Origin: Mucilaginibacter lacusdianchii
GTDB lineage: Bacteria > Bacteroidota > Bacteroidia > Sphingobacteriales > Sphingobacteriaceae
Length of the DNA stretch: 64,000 nucleotides
Assembly (NCBI RefSeq): GCF_009770985.1
Contig: NZ_WSRW01000003.1
Location: 124,001-188,000, forward strand
Direction: 5' to 3'
Below are positions 53,442 through 62,647 of this stretch, piece after piece (the stretch's first letter is position 1; each line of letters begins with the position of its first letter). Under the pieces are notes generated by a model. That model saw only the letters and a list, made by a program, of their open reading frames with translations, was not told the DNA's origin and did no database searches. The position numbers were made by a program, and so were the translations under genes.

Positions 53442-56204
53442 ATGGCTAAACTAACCAAAGGCTGCATTATTGCCTGTCTGTATTGTTTATTATCTAATTT
53501 TTACCAGGCAGACGCTAAGCCTGCTGCCCAGCCGGTAAATATCGTGTTATCTAAAGCAAGTCATGCACGTGTTACTTATGGCGCTCAAAAGCTGGCTGCA
53601 GTTTTAGGTAAGCATGGCTATACAGCTAATATAATGTATCAACCGGCCGCATCAACCAAAGGAATATCAATAACGGTTGGTACGTTGCAGGATGCCTGGC
53701 TTAAAGCGGCATTAAATAAAAATAAAATTAAAGTAAGCCGCCAGCCGGGTAAAGAAGGGTTTGCCCTGCAATCGGCCAATAACAATATTGTCATTGCTGG
53801 CGCCGATAACTCAGGCGCATTATATGGTTGCCTGGAACTGGCCGATCAGGTGCAGGCTAAAGGGAAGCTGCCGGTAAACCTCCAATTAACAGACCAGCCC
53901 GAGATGGTGATGCGCGGCGCGTGCATTGGTGTTCAAAAACCTTTTTTGTTACCGGGCCGCGGTACATATGAGTATCCGTACACGCCCGAAAGTTTTCCGT
54001 GGTTTTACGATAAAGCACTCTGGCTGCGCTATCTTGATTCGCTCGCGCAAAATCGCATGAACTCCCTGTACCTTTGGAACGGGCATCCTTTTGCTTCTTT
54101 AGTTCGGGTGAAAGATTACCCAGAGGCAGTAGAAGTAGACGATGCTACGTTTAAAAAGAACGAGGATATATACCGCTTTATAGCCAATGAGGCCGATAAG
54201 CGTGGCATTTGGCTGGTGCAGGGCTTTTATAATATTATCGTACCTAAGCCCTTCGCCGAAAAACATAATCTGGTTACGCAAGACCGCAACCGGCATATCA
54301 TCCCAATCATTTCTGATTACACCCGCAAATCTATAGCCGCATTTGTTGAAAAGTACCCTAATGTTGGCTTGCTGATTACCTTAGGTGAAGCCATGGAAGG
54401 TGTAGGACAAGATGATGTGGATTGGTTCACCAAAACTATTATTCCAGGTGTAAAAGATGGTTTAAAAGCCTTAGGTCGTACTGATGAACCACCTATTGTA
54501 TTACGTGCGCATGATAGCGATGCACCTACGGTAATGAAATATGCTATGCCATTATACAAAAACCTGTACACTATGGCTAAATATAATGGAGAGGCGCTAA
54601 CCACCTATACGCCGCACGGCTCGTGGGCTGATTTGCACCGCACGCTTAGCCGTATCGGTACCGTGCAGATAGAGAACGTACATATCCTAGCCAACCTGGA
54701 ACCGTTCCGTTATGGTTCGGCCGATTTTATACAAAAGTGTGTGCAGGCAATGCACAGCGAGTACGAAGCCAATGGTTTGCACCTGTACCCGCAAGCTTCT
54801 TACTGGGACTGGCCATATACTGCCGATAGTGCCAATCAGCGTTTGTTTCAACTGGATCGCGACTGGATTTGGTACAAAGAATGGTCGCGCTACGCCTGGA
54901 ACTGTCACCGTGACCGGGCCGGAGAGATAGCTTACTGGGGCAACCAGTTAGCGGCGCGTTATGGCTGTACACCGCAGCAAGGCAAAGCCATACTAGAAGC
55001 TTATGAGCAATCCGGCGAAATATCACCGCAAATATTGCGTAGGGTAGGTATTACAGATGGTAACCGCCAGACCATGACATTGGGTATGCTGATGAGCCAA
55101 TTTGTTAATCCCGAAAAATATGGCTTGTTCAGCTTGTTATACACCTCAGAAGCGCCTGTTGGCGAGATTTTAAGTGATTATGCTGAAAAAGAATGGAAAC
55201 ATGAACAACACGTAGGCGAAACACCTATTGACGTAGCCAGCAATGTTCCGTTATACGGTAAAAAGGCTGTGGAAGCCATTAATCAGGCTACAGCAGGTGT
55301 TACACGTAATGCGGATGAATTCAAACGGCTTAAGAATGATATGTACTGCTACAATGCCATGGCTAATAGCTATTCGGCCAAAATAAAGGCAGCCGTGCAT
55401 GTACTCAGATATAAATACTCTAACAACGTGGCCGATTTGGAAAATGCCCTGCCCGAAATGGAAAGCAGCCTGGCTTATTTTAAACAATTGGTCAATTTAA
55501 CTAAAGACACTTACCTGTATGCTAACAGTATGCAAACCAAGCAGCGCAAAATTCCTGTTGGTGGTAACGACGCCAAAATGAAAACTTGGATTGAGTTGTT
55601 GCCGGTGTATCAAAAAGAACTGGATAATTTTAAGAAGAATCTGGACTCGCTGAAGTTGCCAGCGACAAAAGCTAAACAAGCTCAAAAAATTCAGTTTACC
55701 AATGCGGATGTAAAAGTACTTAGTGGTACCGAAGGATTCTACACCTGGAATGCCGGGGAACAGCCCTACGCTGATACGGCAGCCGTTATTCAAAATTTTG
55801 GACCAGAGTTAAAAGGTTTAAAAGGTATAAAGCTATCTAAAGCCAAACAAGTAAGCGATGGTGCTACCATCAAGTTTAGCAATAGTAAACCGGTTAAAGT
55901 GCTGGTTGGATTTTATACGCAAAAGTCTGGGCCGTATTTGCAGCCACCCCAATTGGAAACTGATGCCAGCGCTAACGATTTTGGTCAGGCCGATATTAAG
56001 ATGGCTAATGCTGCGCTGATTCCGGGAATGCCTCCGGTAAATATTCATACCTACACGTTTAAGCCGGGTACTAACACACTCAGTTTAGGCAAAGGTGCCT
56101 GTTTAGTGCTTGGCTTTATTGACGATGCACAACCCGTGCCGATTTATGATGCCGGGTTGAGTGCCACAGGTAACATTAAAGATTTACGCTGGCTGTTTAA
56201 CTAA
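53442..56204 (+). CDS. Large secreted putative glycoside hydrolase, family not assigned
   Basis: A 920-residue secreted protein (signal about 1-25, ending ADAKP). Residues 30-165 look like the alpha/beta domain preceding GH20 and GH67 barrels (HARVTYGAQKLAAVLGKHGY; ISITVGTLQDAW; ALYGCLELADQV). A TIM-barrel-like core follows with LDSLAQNRMNSLYLWNGHPF (about 199-218), LVQGFYNIIVPKP and LLITLGEAMEGVGQDD, whose Glu is a candidate catalytic residue. A helical segment and a C-terminal beta-sandwich (about 750-920) complete it. I recognise no characterised family with confidence; GH67 or GH115-type alpha-glucuronidase relatives are the nearest idea. It is 6 bp before the GH95 gene. Confidence 0.6.
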   Translation: MAKLTKGCIIACLYCLLSNFYQADAKPAAQPVNIVLSKASHARVTYGAQKLAAVLGKHGYTANIMYQPAASTKGISITVGTLQDAWLKAALNKNKIKVSRQPGKEGFALQSANNNIVIAGADNSGALYGCLELADQVQAKGKLPVNLQLTDQPEMVMRGACIGVQKPFLLPGRGTYEYPYTPESFPWFYDKALWLRYLDSLAQNRMNSLYLWNGHPFASLVRVKDYPEAVEVDDATFKKNEDIYRFIANEADKRGIWLVQGFYNIIVPKPFAEKHNLVTQDRNRHIIPIISDYTRKSIAAFVEKYPNVGLLITLGEAMEGVGQDDVDWFTKTIIPGVKDGLKALGRTDEPPIVLRAHDSDAPTVMKYAMPLYKNLYTMAKYNGEALTTYTPHGSWADLHRTLSRIGTVQIENVHILANLEPFRYGSADFIQKCVQAMHSEYEANGLHLYPQASYWDWPYTADSANQRLFQLDRDWIWYKEWSRYAWNCHRDRAGEIAYWGNQLAARYGCTPQQGKAILEAYEQSGEISPQILRRVGITDGNRQTMTLGMLMSQFVNPEKYGLFSLLYTSEAPVGEILSDYAEKEWKHEQHVGETPIDVASNVPLYGKKAVEAINQATAGVTRNADEFKRLKNDMYCYNAMANSYSAKIKAAVHVLRYKYSNNVADLENALPEMESSLAYFKQLVNLTKDTYLYANSMQTKQRKIPVGGNDAKMKTWIELLPVYQKELDNFKKNLDSLKLPATKAKQAQKIQFTNADVKVLSGTEGFYTWNAGEQPYADTAAVIQNFGPELKGLKGIKLSKAKQVSDGATIKFSNSKPVKVLVGFYTQKSGPYLQPPQLETDASANDFGQADIKMANAALIPGMPPVNIHTYTFKPGTNTLSLGKGACLVLGFIDDAQPVPIYDAGLSATGNIKDLRWLFN

Positions 56205-56210
56205 TTATTT

Positions 56211-59072
56211 ATGCTTGCCAAGTTTTCATATTTCGTTAGCCACAAGAAGGGGCTATTTATATCAGGTGTATTGAGCTTGCTGGCTGCATTAAGTGCTGGT
56301 AATGTGTCAGCTCAAACACAGAACTTAAAACTATGGTATAATCAGCCTTCCAAAAAATGGACAGATGCCTTACCCATTGGCAACGGTCGTATAGGCGCCA
56401 TGATTTTTGGCGGCATAGATACCGAACGTATACAGTTTAACGAGCAAACTTTGTGGACTGGTCGCCCACGTGATTATCAGCGCGAAGGAGCTGCCCAATA
56501 CCTGCAACCTATCCGCCAGTTGCTGGCCGAAGGCAAACAAAAAGCTGCCGATTCGCTGGCCGAAGCGCTTTTCATGGGCAAAAAGGACAATGAAGATACC
56601 TATGAGGCGCAAAAAGCAGCTTGGTTCAAAAAGATACGCAACTTAAATCTATCACAAACACCAGCTTTCGAAACCGGAAAGTGGACGAGCATTAACCTGC
56701 CTACCGAAAAAGGATGGGAAACAACCCGTGGTTTTGAAGGACTGGACGGAGCCGTTTGGTTTCATAAAACCTTTACTGTTCCTGCCTCATGGGCAGGCAA
56801 AAACCTGGTACTAAGTTTGGGCCGCATCCGTGATATGGATTTTACCTACGTGAATGGTAAACAAATAGGCACTACTGATGGAACGAATTATCGTAAGTAT
56901 ACCATACCCGCTTCTGCACTACATAATGGCGAAAACGAGCTGGCCATACAGGTAATTAATTACTGGGATAAAGGCGGACTAACCAGCGCAGCAAAAGAGC
57001 TGATGGTATATCCGGAAGGTGAAAGCCTAGATAGCGGCATTAAGCTAAGCGGTGCATGGCAATACTGGATACAAGATTTTAACCCACCGGCGTTTCCGCG
57101 TTACAACGCCGATTATCAGCCGTTTGCCGATGTTTATTTGTTGTTTCCTAACCAGGGTAATATTACCAATTACCGGCGAGACTTAGACATCAATAACGCT
57201 ACTGCTCATGTAACTTACACCAGCAACGGTGTTAACTTTAGTCGCGAGTATTTTGCCAGTAAGCCCGATCAGGTAATTGCTATGCGGCTCACAGCTAATC
57301 AACCTAGTAAACTTACTTTTAATGCTGTGCTAAGCACTTTGCATAAAAATATGTTGCTCCGCAAAGTAAACGATCATACCCTGGCCTTATCTTTAAAAGT
57401 TGGCAATGGTGTATTAAGAGGGGTTTCTTATTTAACCGTGCAAACTAAAGGCGGAAAGGTGGATGTTTCAGCTAAAGGTATCAACATTACAGGCGCTAAT
57501 GAGGCTACATTGTATCTAACCGCAGCTACCAGTTATAAAAATTATAAAGATGTTTCGGGCGACCCTGATGCGATTTGCAAACAGGCCGTAGCCAGCTTAG
57601 GTAACAAAAATTACCAAGCTATCAAAAATGTGCATTTGGCCGATTATCAGCGCTTGTTCAATACCTTTTCTATTAACTTAAACCAGGGCAAAAACGCCGC
57701 ACTGCCTACCGATCAGCGTATATTAAAGTTCAACAGTGCCGACGATCCATCACTTATCAGCCTGTTTATGCAATACGGGCGGTATTTGCTGATATCTTCA
57801 TCACGACCAGGTAGTGGTCCGGCTAATTTGCAAGGCATATGGAATGATTTATTGACACCGCCGTGGGGTAGCAAATTCACCACCAACATCAATCTGGAAA
57901 TGAATTACTGGCCTGCCGAAGCCTTGAACTTGTCAGCCTGTGCAGAGCCTCTTTATAATATGATTGATGATCTGTCGCAAACCGGTAAGCTTACGGCCAA
58001 AGCGCATTACAATGCACCGGGGTGGGTATTGCATCATAATACCGATGTGTGGCGTGGTACGGCACCGGTTAACGCGGCTGATCATGGTATATGGGTTACC
58101 GGTGCTGCCTGGCTGTGCCATCAGTTATGGGAGCATTATGAATATTCGCAGGATAAGACATTTTTAAAGAACCGCGCTTATCCGTTAATGAAAAGTGCAG
58201 CTGAATTCTTCAATGCCAATCTGGTTAAGGATTCGCAAACAGGTTACTTGATCAGCACACCATCCAACTCACCCGAGCACGGCGGTTTGGTGGCCGGCCC
58301 AACTATGGATCATCAGATCATACGTGATTTATTTAAGAACTGTGTAGCTGCCGCCAAAATTTTAGGGGTAGATGAGCAGTTCAGCCAAACGTTGCAAACA
58401 AAGTATAACCAAATAGCACCTAATAAAATAGGCAAATACGGTCAGTTGCAGGAATGGCTACAGGATAAGGATGATACGACCGATACCCATCGCCACGTGT
58501 CGCATATGTGGGGCGTATATCCGGGTACAGACATCACCTGGCAAACCCCCGATTTGATGAAGGCGGCAGAGAAGTCGATGTATTACCGAGGCGATGACGG
58601 GACCGGATGGAGTATTGCCTGGAAGGTGAACATATGGGCGCGTATGCGCGAGGGCGATCATGCTTACCTGATGCTTAGCAAACTGCTATCACCGGCAGAT
58701 GCAGTGCCAAATCACGAAAAAGGCGGCGTATATCATAATTTATTTGATGCCCATCCGCCATTTCAAATTGATGGAAACTTTGGCGGTGCGGCAGGTATAG
58801 CCGAAATGCTGCTGCAAAGCCAGTCGGGCAACTTGGAACTGCTGCCGGCATTGCCATCAGCATTGCCTAACGGCGAGGTAAAAGGTATCCGGGCAAGAGG
58901 TGGCTTTGTGCTTAATCTTAACTGGAAAAGCGGACAGTTGGAGCGGGTGGAAATAACTTCGCAATCAGGCAACGCTTGTTCCGTAATCTATAAAGGTAAA
59001 TCTATTAAGTTCTCCACTCAAAAAGGGCGTAGCTATAAACTTAATGCAGATTTAAAATTAGTTAAAGCATAA
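56211..59072 (+). CDS. Secreted GH95 alpha-L-fucosidase/galactosidase with a nested jelly-roll domain
   Basis: A 953-residue secreted protein (signal about 1-34, ending VSAQT). The GH95 N-terminal domain starts with WYNQPSKKWTDALPIGNGRIGAM and FNEQTLWTGRP and is interrupted after FMGKK (about 125) by about 165 residues that resemble a sialate-O-acetylesterase-type jelly roll (GAVWFHKTFTVPASWAGKNL, IPASALHNGENELAIQV). It resumes with YQPFADVYLLF (about 302). The barrel has NINLEMNYWPAEALNLS, HHNTDVWRG, TPSNSPEHGG and HRHVSHMWGVYPG, as in GH95. GH95 enzymes hydrolyse alpha-1,2-fucose, and some alpha-L-galactose. Its stop overlaps the next ATG by one base. Confidence 0.9.
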   Translation: MLAKFSYFVSHKKGLFISGVLSLLAALSAGNVSAQTQNLKLWYNQPSKKWTDALPIGNGRIGAMIFGGIDTERIQFNEQTLWTGRPRDYQREGAAQYLQPIRQLLAEGKQKAADSLAEALFMGKKDNEDTYEAQKAAWFKKIRNLNLSQTPAFETGKWTSINLPTEKGWETTRGFEGLDGAVWFHKTFTVPASWAGKNLVLSLGRIRDMDFTYVNGKQIGTTDGTNYRKYTIPASALHNGENELAIQVINYWDKGGLTSAAKELMVYPEGESLDSGIKLSGAWQYWIQDFNPPAFPRYNADYQPFADVYLLFPNQGNITNYRRDLDINNATAHVTYTSNGVNFSREYFASKPDQVIAMRLTANQPSKLTFNAVLSTLHKNMLLRKVNDHTLALSLKVGNGVLRGVSYLTVQTKGGKVDVSAKGINITGANEATLYLTAATSYKNYKDVSGDPDAICKQAVASLGNKNYQAIKNVHLADYQRLFNTFSINLNQGKNAALPTDQRILKFNSADDPSLISLFMQYGRYLLISSSRPGSGPANLQGIWNDLLTPPWGSKFTTNINLEMNYWPAEALNLSACAEPLYNMIDDLSQTGKLTAKAHYNAPGWVLHHNTDVWRGTAPVNAADHGIWVTGAAWLCHQLWEHYEYSQDKTFLKNRAYPLMKSAAEFFNANLVKDSQTGYLISTPSNSPEHGGLVAGPTMDHQIIRDLFKNCVAAAKILGVDEQFSQTLQTKYNQIAPNKIGKYGQLQEWLQDKDDTTDTHRHVSHMWGVYPGTDITWQTPDLMKAAEKSMYYRGDDGTGWSIAWKVNIWARMREGDHAYLMLSKLLSPADAVPNHEKGGVYHNLFDAHPPFQIDGNFGGAAGIAEMLLQSQSGNLELLPALPSALPNGEVKGIRARGGFVLNLNWKSGQLERVEITSQSGNACSVIYKGKSIKFSTQKGRSYKLNADLKLVKA

Positions 59073-62000
59073 TGATTTTATCGAACAGGCATACCTTGTC
59101 TTCTAAAAAATGCTTGAGTAAAATATTGCTTCAGGTAGTATGCCTATTGGTAAGTACATGTGCTTTAGCACAGTTAAGGCAGGATATTTCTATAAATAAC
59201 AATTGGCGGAGCATAGCCAACAACACGCAATCAACCGCCTATGCGGGTTTCGAAAATCAGAATTTTGACGATAAGGTCTGGTCACACGTAACTGTACCGC
59301 ATAACTGGGATACCTATGAAGGTTACCGGCGGTTAAAGCATGGCAACCGTCACGGCTATGCCTGGTATCGCAAAACCTTTACAGCCAGAAATGCAGGCGC
59401 AGGTAAGCGTTACTTTTTATGGTTTGAGGGGGTTAGTTCGTACGCTACCGTTTGGCTTAACGGCAAAAAAGTGGGTTATCATGCCGGGGGGCGTACCTCT
59501 TTCACCTTGGATGTAACGGAAGTTATTCAATTCAATAAACCCAACCTGCTAAGTGTTCGGGCCGATCATCCGGCCAACATAGCCGATTTACCTTGGGTAT
59601 GCGGTGGCTGTTCGGATGAAATTGGCTTTTCGGAAGGTTCGCAGCCTATGGGTATTTTCAGGCCGGTGCATCTGATGGTTACTAATCCTGTCAGGGTAGA
59701 GCCGTTTGGCGTACATATCTGGAATGATACCACGGTGTCCGAGAAATCGGCTCTGTTGAATTTAGAAACAGAGGTAAAAAACTATACTGCGCAAAAGCAG
59801 GAATTTACTATAGTAAGTACACTTCTGGATAAAAGCGGAAAGGAAGTGGCCCATGTACAGGTGGCTGCAAATATTAATTCTGGCTCATCTTATACAGTAT
59901 CACAAAAGCTAAACTTAACAGGCAATGTACACTTGTGGTCGCTGCAAAACCCTTATCTGTATAGCTTGCGTACGCAGATACGGAGCGGACAAAAGGTCAT
60001 CGACGAAACCACCACCACCTACGGCATCCGTTGGGTTAGCTGGGGCATTGATAAAAATAATGGCGACGGCCGATTTTACCTGAACGGCAAGCCTGTTTTC
60101 ATAAACGGTATTGGCGAATATGAACACCTGATGGGGCGTAGCCATGCCTTTACCAGTCAGGAAATAAAAGCCCGTGTTATGCAAACCCGTGCTGCTGGCT
60201 TTAACGCTTTCAGGGATGCACATCAACCTCATAATCTGGAATATCAGAAGTACTGGGACGAATTAGGGTTGCTTTGGTGGCCGCAATATTCGGCGCATAT
60301 TTGGTTTAATACACCTGCTTTTCGGGCTAATTATAAAGCTTTACTGGTTGAATGGGTAAAAGAGCGACGCAATAGTCCGTCTGTCATTTTATGGGGATTG
60401 GAAAATGAAAGTAAACTACCCGAAGATTTTGCACGGGAGTGTACCGAACTAATCCGCAAGCTAGACCCAACGGCATCTGTACAACGTAAAGTAACTACCT
60501 GCAATGGCGGTAAAGGCACCGATTGGGATGTACCCCAAAATTGGACCGGCACCTACGGCGGTAACCCGCTTACTTATGCCGAAGATTTGCAAAAACAGAT
60601 ATTAATTGGCGAATACGGTGCCTGGCGCAGCCTGGAACTACACACAGAAGGCCCATTTGTAGCAAACGGCCCCGTAAGTGAAGACCGCATGGCGCAGCTA
60701 ATGGAAACCAAAGTACGTTTGGCGGAGTCGGTAAAAGGTAAAGTAGCCGGGCAGTTTCACTGGTTACTGTACTCGCACGAAAACCCCGGCCGTATACAAG
60801 GTGGCGAAGGCTTGCGGGAATTGGATAGGGTAGGGCCTATCAATTACAAAGGTTTGTTTACCCCGTGGGGGCTGCCATTGGATGTATTTTACATGTACCG
60901 CGCCAACTATGCATCCAAAGATAAAGAACCGATGATTTATATTGTTTCGCATACCTGGCCCAACCGCTGGGTTAAACCCGGACGAAAAGATAGCATAACA
61001 GTATATTCTAACTGCGATGAGGTGGAGTTATTTAATGATGTACAAAGCGTATCGTTTGGTAAAAAGAAAAGGCAAGGCATTGGCACCCATTTTCAATGGG
61101 ACGATGTGAATGTGCAATACAATGTACTGTATGCAGTAGGCTATGTAAATGGTAAAGCTGTTGCAAAAGATTACATTGTTCTTAATCATCTGCCCAAAGC
61201 CCCTCGTCTTAATCAGTTGAGCACGGGAAACAGCGATATCTTAAAACCAGTGCCTGGTCAAAAATACTTGTACCGGGTGAATTGCGGTGGTGATGATTAT
61301 CAGGATGGGAATGGTAATTTATGGCAGGCCGACCGTCATCAATCTGGAAAAAATAATTGGGGTTCCCTATCTTGGACGGATGATTTTGAAGGTATGCCGG
61401 CATTCTTTGCCAGTCAGCAACGCACGTTTGATGTAATTAAAGGTACGAATGATAGTCAGCTATTTCAATCATTTCGATACGGCACCAATAAGTTAAAATA
61501 TTCATTTCCGGTACCCGATGGCGATTACCAGTTGGATCTGTATTTTACTGAGCCGTGGTATGGTATAGGTGGCGGCATGGATTGCAGCGGATGGCGGCTG
61601 TTTAATGTAGCAGTTAACGATAAAATAGTCCTTCATGATCTGGATGTCTGGAAAGAAGCAGGCACTAATCAGGCACTGAAAAAGACCATAAAAGCGCATA
61701 TCACCGGTGGGCAACTCATACTGTCTTTCCCTAATGCTAATGCCGGTGAGGCTATCATTTCGGCTATTGCTGTTAGTACCTTAAATCAAAAAGCTACCGC
61801 TGCTCCGCCATCAGCAGGTATTATTCAAAAGCTAGATGTGCCAGCGAATTGGAAAGTAAAATCTTGGCTGGATATTGGTGATAAGCTTTATGCTGACCGG
61901 TCAAATATCACCCTAAATGAATTGCCACCTGTTTTATACGGAGCCGATTGGCTGCAAACCGCAAGTAGCGCACAGTCAGCCAAATTTACAATGGGAGCTG

Positions 62001-62626
62001 ATGGTAGTGTGTATGTCGCTATTGATGCATCGCCAAATCAACGGCCATCCTGGCTAAAAGATTATGAAGTGAGCGGTTTGGCTGTGAAAACGGATGCCCA
62101 AAATGGCCAGTCCTTGCAGTTATACCGCAAGCTTTTTAAAAAAGATGAAACAGTTGTGCTGGGCGAAAATGCCGGATATTTACTATACACGATAGCGGTA
62201 TTACCGAGTGTGAAACTTGAACCTGCTACCGATCTACGTAAAACCGTTACGTATAAAGCGGATAACGCCCTTACGCAAGGCGCTACAGTGCCTGATACCC
62301 TGAGCGGTAAAAAAGTAATTCGATTCACCGGTTCAACAGCCGGAACAGCTACCTTTATCCTGACACCGGGCGTGGCTGACCTGTATGCCTTACGCATTAA
62401 ATATTATAACCAAACGGATAAATCTTTTACCGGTAAAATGGAACTTCAGGCGGCAGATGGAACGGTGATGAAAACTGAAAACGTTACTTTTAAGCCGGTA
62501 CAAAAAGGAAAGTCCGGCACGGTGACTACCACTACGGGTACCAGCATCAATGCTGGTAATTACAAATTGATTATATCTGCCGAGCAGGCTGCCGGGCTAT
62601 GTATATCAAGCATAGAAATGCAGTAA
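59072..62626 (+). CDS. Secreted multidomain GH2 enzyme (beta-galactosidase-like) with malectin domain
   Basis: A 1184-residue protein. A signal (about 1-34) is followed by a sugar-binding domain (NWDTYEGYRRLKHGNRHGYAWYRKTF), an Ig domain and the GH2 barrel with acid/base E446 in WGLENES and nucleophile E514 in LIGEYGAW. A GH2 Ig domain, a malectin-like domain (about 731-900: LYRVNCGGDDYQDGNGNLWQADRH) and two more beta-rich modules follow. Beta-galactosidase or beta-glucuronidase are possible; no residue is decisive. It shares one base with the GH95 stop (TAATG), so translation is coupled. The GH78 gene starts 21 bp downstream. Confidence 0.85.
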   Translation: MILSNRHTLSSKKCLSKILLQVVCLLVSTCALAQLRQDISINNNWRSIANNTQSTAYAGFENQNFDDKVWSHVTVPHNWDTYEGYRRLKHGNRHGYAWYRKTFTARNAGAGKRYFLWFEGVSSYATVWLNGKKVGYHAGGRTSFTLDVTEVIQFNKPNLLSVRADHPANIADLPWVCGGCSDEIGFSEGSQPMGIFRPVHLMVTNPVRVEPFGVHIWNDTTVSEKSALLNLETEVKNYTAQKQEFTIVSTLLDKSGKEVAHVQVAANINSGSSYTVSQKLNLTGNVHLWSLQNPYLYSLRTQIRSGQKVIDETTTTYGIRWVSWGIDKNNGDGRFYLNGKPVFINGIGEYEHLMGRSHAFTSQEIKARVMQTRAAGFNAFRDAHQPHNLEYQKYWDELGLLWWPQYSAHIWFNTPAFRANYKALLVEWVKERRNSPSVILWGLENESKLPEDFARECTELIRKLDPTASVQRKVTTCNGGKGTDWDVPQNWTGTYGGNPLTYAEDLQKQILIGEYGAWRSLELHTEGPFVANGPVSEDRMAQLMETKVRLAESVKGKVAGQFHWLLYSHENPGRIQGGEGLRELDRVGPINYKGLFTPWGLPLDVFYMYRANYASKDKEPMIYIVSHTWPNRWVKPGRKDSITVYSNCDEVELFNDVQSVSFGKKKRQGIGTHFQWDDVNVQYNVLYAVGYVNGKAVAKDYIVLNHLPKAPRLNQLSTGNSDILKPVPGQKYLYRVNCGGDDYQDGNGNLWQADRHQSGKNNWGSLSWTDDFEGMPAFFASQQRTFDVIKGTNDSQLFQSFRYGTNKLKYSFPVPDGDYQLDLYFTEPWYGIGGGMDCSGWRLFNVAVNDKIVLHDLDVWKEAGTNQALKKTIKAHITGGQLILSFPNANAGEAIISAIAVSTLNQKATAAPPSAGIIQKLDVPANWKVKSWLDIGDKLYADRSNITLNELPPVLYGADWLQTASSAQSAKFTMGADGSVYVAIDASPNQRPSWLKDYEVSGLAVKTDAQNGQSLQLYRKLFKKDETVVLGENAGYLLYTIAVLPSVKLEPATDLRKTVTYKADNALTQGATVPDTLSGKKVIRFTGSTAGTATFILTPGVADLYALRIKYYNQTDKSFTGKMELQAADGTVMKTENVTFKPVQKGKSGTVTTTTGTSINAGNYKLIISAEQAAGLCISSIEMQ

Positions 62627-62647
62627 GGCCATATTGATTTTAAGCAA

